From: Paramuribaculum sp. | Lineage (GTDB): Bacteria > Bacteroidota > Bacteroidia > Bacteroidales > Muribaculaceae | Direction: 5' to 3' | Length of the DNA: 7,359 nt | Assembly (NCBI GenBank): GCA_029051835.1 | Contig: JAIDKJ010000229.1 | Coordinates: forward strand, 1-7,359 | Shown here: piece after piece, positions 6,092 to 7,359 of the stretch | Numbering within the stretch: position 1 is the first letter of the stretch | How the letters are laid out: each line of letters begins with the position of its first letter | The notes under the pieces: generated by a model | Told to the model about the DNA's origin: nothing | Database searches by the model: none | Seen by the model: the letters and a program-made list of their open reading frames with translations, nothing else | Made by a program: the position numbers and the translations under genes

Positions 6092-6967
6092 ATGAACATT
6101 CTCGTGACCGGATCAAACGGCCAGTTGGGGACGAGCCTTCGCAAGGCGTCCGCATCGAGTGCCGACCGATATATATTCACCGATGTCGCCGAGCTTGATA
6201 TTACAGATGCCTCGGCTGTCGAACGGATGGTTTCCGACAATGAAATCGACGTCATAGTCAATTGCGCGGCATATACCAATGTCGACCGCGCCGAAGAGCA
6301 GCCCGAGGTGGCCGAGCTGATCAATGCCACCGCGGCGGGCATTCTTGCGCGCGCGGCAAAGAAGGCCGGTGCGGCGCTGATACATGTGTCGACCGACTAT
6401 GTGTTTGGCGGCGGAGCCGGAAATACCCCCCGCGACGAAGATGAGCCGATGTCGCCTACCGGAGTGTATGGCGTCACCAAGATGCATGGCGAGCAGGAGA
6501 TCGAGGCTTCAAGCTGTCGCGCTATCGTAGTGCGCACGGCATGGCTCTACAGCGAATATGGCAAGAACTTTGTCAAGACCATGATGGATCTCACCGCTAC
6601 GCGTCCACAGCTCAAGGTGGTGTTTGACCAGTGCGGAACGCCCACATACGCCCAGGATCTGGCCGACGCGCTTTTTGCCATCATAGAGCGCCGCATGATC
6701 GACGGCAACGAAGGCGTCTATCATTATTCCAATGAAGGTGTATGCTCATGGTATGACTTCACCAGGATGATCGCCGTAGAGGCCGGCACCACGGCCTGCC
6801 GGATAGAGCCGTGCCACTCCGACGAGTTCCCGTCGAAAGTGGTCCGCCCGTCATATTCAGTGCTCGACAAGACAAAATTCAAACGCACGTTCGGTCTGGA
6901 GATACCTTACTGGGTCGATTCGATGAAAATATGTGTCGCAAACTTAAAGAATACCGATCAAATATGA
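6092..6967 (+). CDS. rfbD: dTDP-4-dehydrorhamnose reductase (RmlD/RfbD)
   Basis: Cytoplasmic NAD(P)H-dependent reductase for the last step of dTDP-L-rhamnose synthesis, reducing dTDP-4-dehydro-L-rhamnose. It has 291 residues, the usual size for the family. It is an extended short-chain dehydrogenase: the Rossmann motif GSNGQLG is at 7-13, NCAAYTNVDRAE at 57-68, STDYVFGG at 100-107 (catalytic Ser/Thr region), and the catalytic Y-x-x-x-K is YGVTK at 126-130. The substrate-binding GTPTYAQDLAD at 182-192 and RPSYSVLD at 252-259 are typical of RmlD. The frame is open upstream to a TTG at 6038, but that lies inside the promoter; ATG 6092 begins directly with the MNILVTG strand. Its stop overlaps the rfbB start (ATGA), indicating translational coupling. 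Confidence 0.95.
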   Translation: MNILVTGSNGQLGTSLRKASASSADRYIFTDVAELDITDASAVERMVSDNEIDVIVNCAAYTNVDRAEEQPEVAELINATAAGILARAAKKAGAALIHVSTDYVFGGGAGNTPRDEDEPMSPTGVYGVTKMHGEQEIEASSCRAIVVRTAWLYSEYGKNFVKTMMDLTATRPQLKVVFDQCGTPTYAQDLADALFAIIERRMIDGNEGVYHYSNEGVCSWYDFTRMIAVEAGTTACRIEPCHSDEFPSKVVRPSYSVLDKTKFKRTFGLEIPYWVDSMKICVANLKNTDQI

Positions 6968-7359
6968 ACTACAAGAAGAAAATCATGATAACCGGCGGAG
7001 CCGGATTCATTGGCAGCCATGTGGTAAGGCTTTTTGTCAACAAATATCCCGACTATCTGATAGTCAACCTCGACAAGCTGACCTACGCAGGCAATCTCGC
7101 CAACCTCAAGGATGTGGAGCAGATGCCCAACTATGTGTTCATCAAGGCCGATATATGCGATTTCGACCGTATGCTCGACATCATGAAGGAATATGACATC
7201 GACGGCATAATACATCTTGCGGCCGAGAGCCACGTCGACCGTTCGATCAAGGATCCGTTCACATTCGCCCGCACCAACGTCATGGGCACTCTCTCGCTGC
7301 TTCAGGCGGCAAAGATCTACTGGGAGTCGACCCCCGACGGCTACAACGGCAAGCTGTTG
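6964..7359 (+). CDS. rfbB: dTDP-glucose 4,6-dehydratase (RmlB/RfbB), 5' part only
   Basis: NAD-dependent dehydratase converting dTDP-glucose to dTDP-4-keto-6-deoxyglucose, the second step of the dTDP-rhamnose pathway. The window holds the first 132 residues; the full protein is usually about 350-380. The NAD-binding motif GGAGFIGSH is at 11-19, the RmlB signature LDKLTYAGN at 36-44, HLAAESHVDRSI at 84-95 and TNVMGT at 104-109. The catalytic region (STDEVYG and YxxxK) lies beyond the right edge. The ATG at 6964 overlaps the rfbD stop codon by 2 bases. The rest of the pathway (rfbA, rfbC) is not seen here and may lie downstream or elsewhere. Confidence 0.95.
   Translation, partial: MNYKKKIMITGGAGFIGSHVVRLFVNKYPDYLIVNLDKLTYAGNLANLKDVEQMPNYVFIKADICDFDRMLDIMKEYDIDGIIHLAAESHVDRSIKDPFTFARTNVMGTLSLLQAAKIYWESTPDGYNGKLL

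Noticed and set aside
1..7359. CRISPR arrays, tRNA or rRNA genes, insertion sequences, phage or plasmid genes
   Set aside because: No regularly spaced repeats, transposase motifs, terminal inverted repeats or cloverleaf sequences were seen on either strand.

Overview
The window looks like a chromosomal segment of a gut Bacteroidales bacterium, most likely Muribaculaceae-like. The taxonomic guess is inference and rests on four things. The promoters have the Bacteroidetes form (TAnnTTTG, once with a well-spaced TTTG upstream). Clear Shine-Dalgarno sites are missing before the starts. The glycan-degrading enzymes are exported lipoprotein-type proteins. The GC content is moderately high, with GC-rich third codon positions.

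Region 1 (1-2130, minus strand) is the beginning of a transport operon. It holds a small TonB-dependent outer-membrane receptor of BtuB/FepA size and, 75 bp downstream, the first 46 residues of a lipoprotein that runs off the left edge. A TAATTTTG promoter box overlaps the furthest-upstream possible TTG start, so the receptor probably begins at a TTG further in, at 2089.

Region 2 (2090-2426) is the intergenic stretch between divergent genes. It carries the two outward-facing -7 boxes, a dyad lying over the receptor promoter, a second perfect inverted repeat, and a doubtful 19-codon ORF. No riboswitch could be recognised.

Region 3 (2427-5853, plus strand) is a two-gene operon. It encodes an S-type (serine) formylglycine sulfatase lipoprotein and a GH29 alpha-L-fucosidase with C-terminal carbohydrate-binding-like modules. 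The genes are 25 bp apart. Together they suggest desulfation and defucosylation of sulfated, fucosylated host glycans such as mucin O-glycans. No SusC/SusD pair is visible beside them.

Region 4 (5854-7359, plus strand) has a 24-nt hairpin after the fucosidase gene, then a strong Bacteroidetes-type promoter, then rfbD (dTDP-4-dehydrorhamnose reductase) and the start of rfbB (dTDP-glucose 4,6-dehydratase). The two rfb genes overlap at ATGA. They are housekeeping dTDP-L-rhamnose genes for surface polysaccharide.

I found no convincing new biological system. The points most worth a second look are the sulfatase-fucosidase pair outside a visible PUL, the dyad over the receptor promoter, and the start-site corrections.
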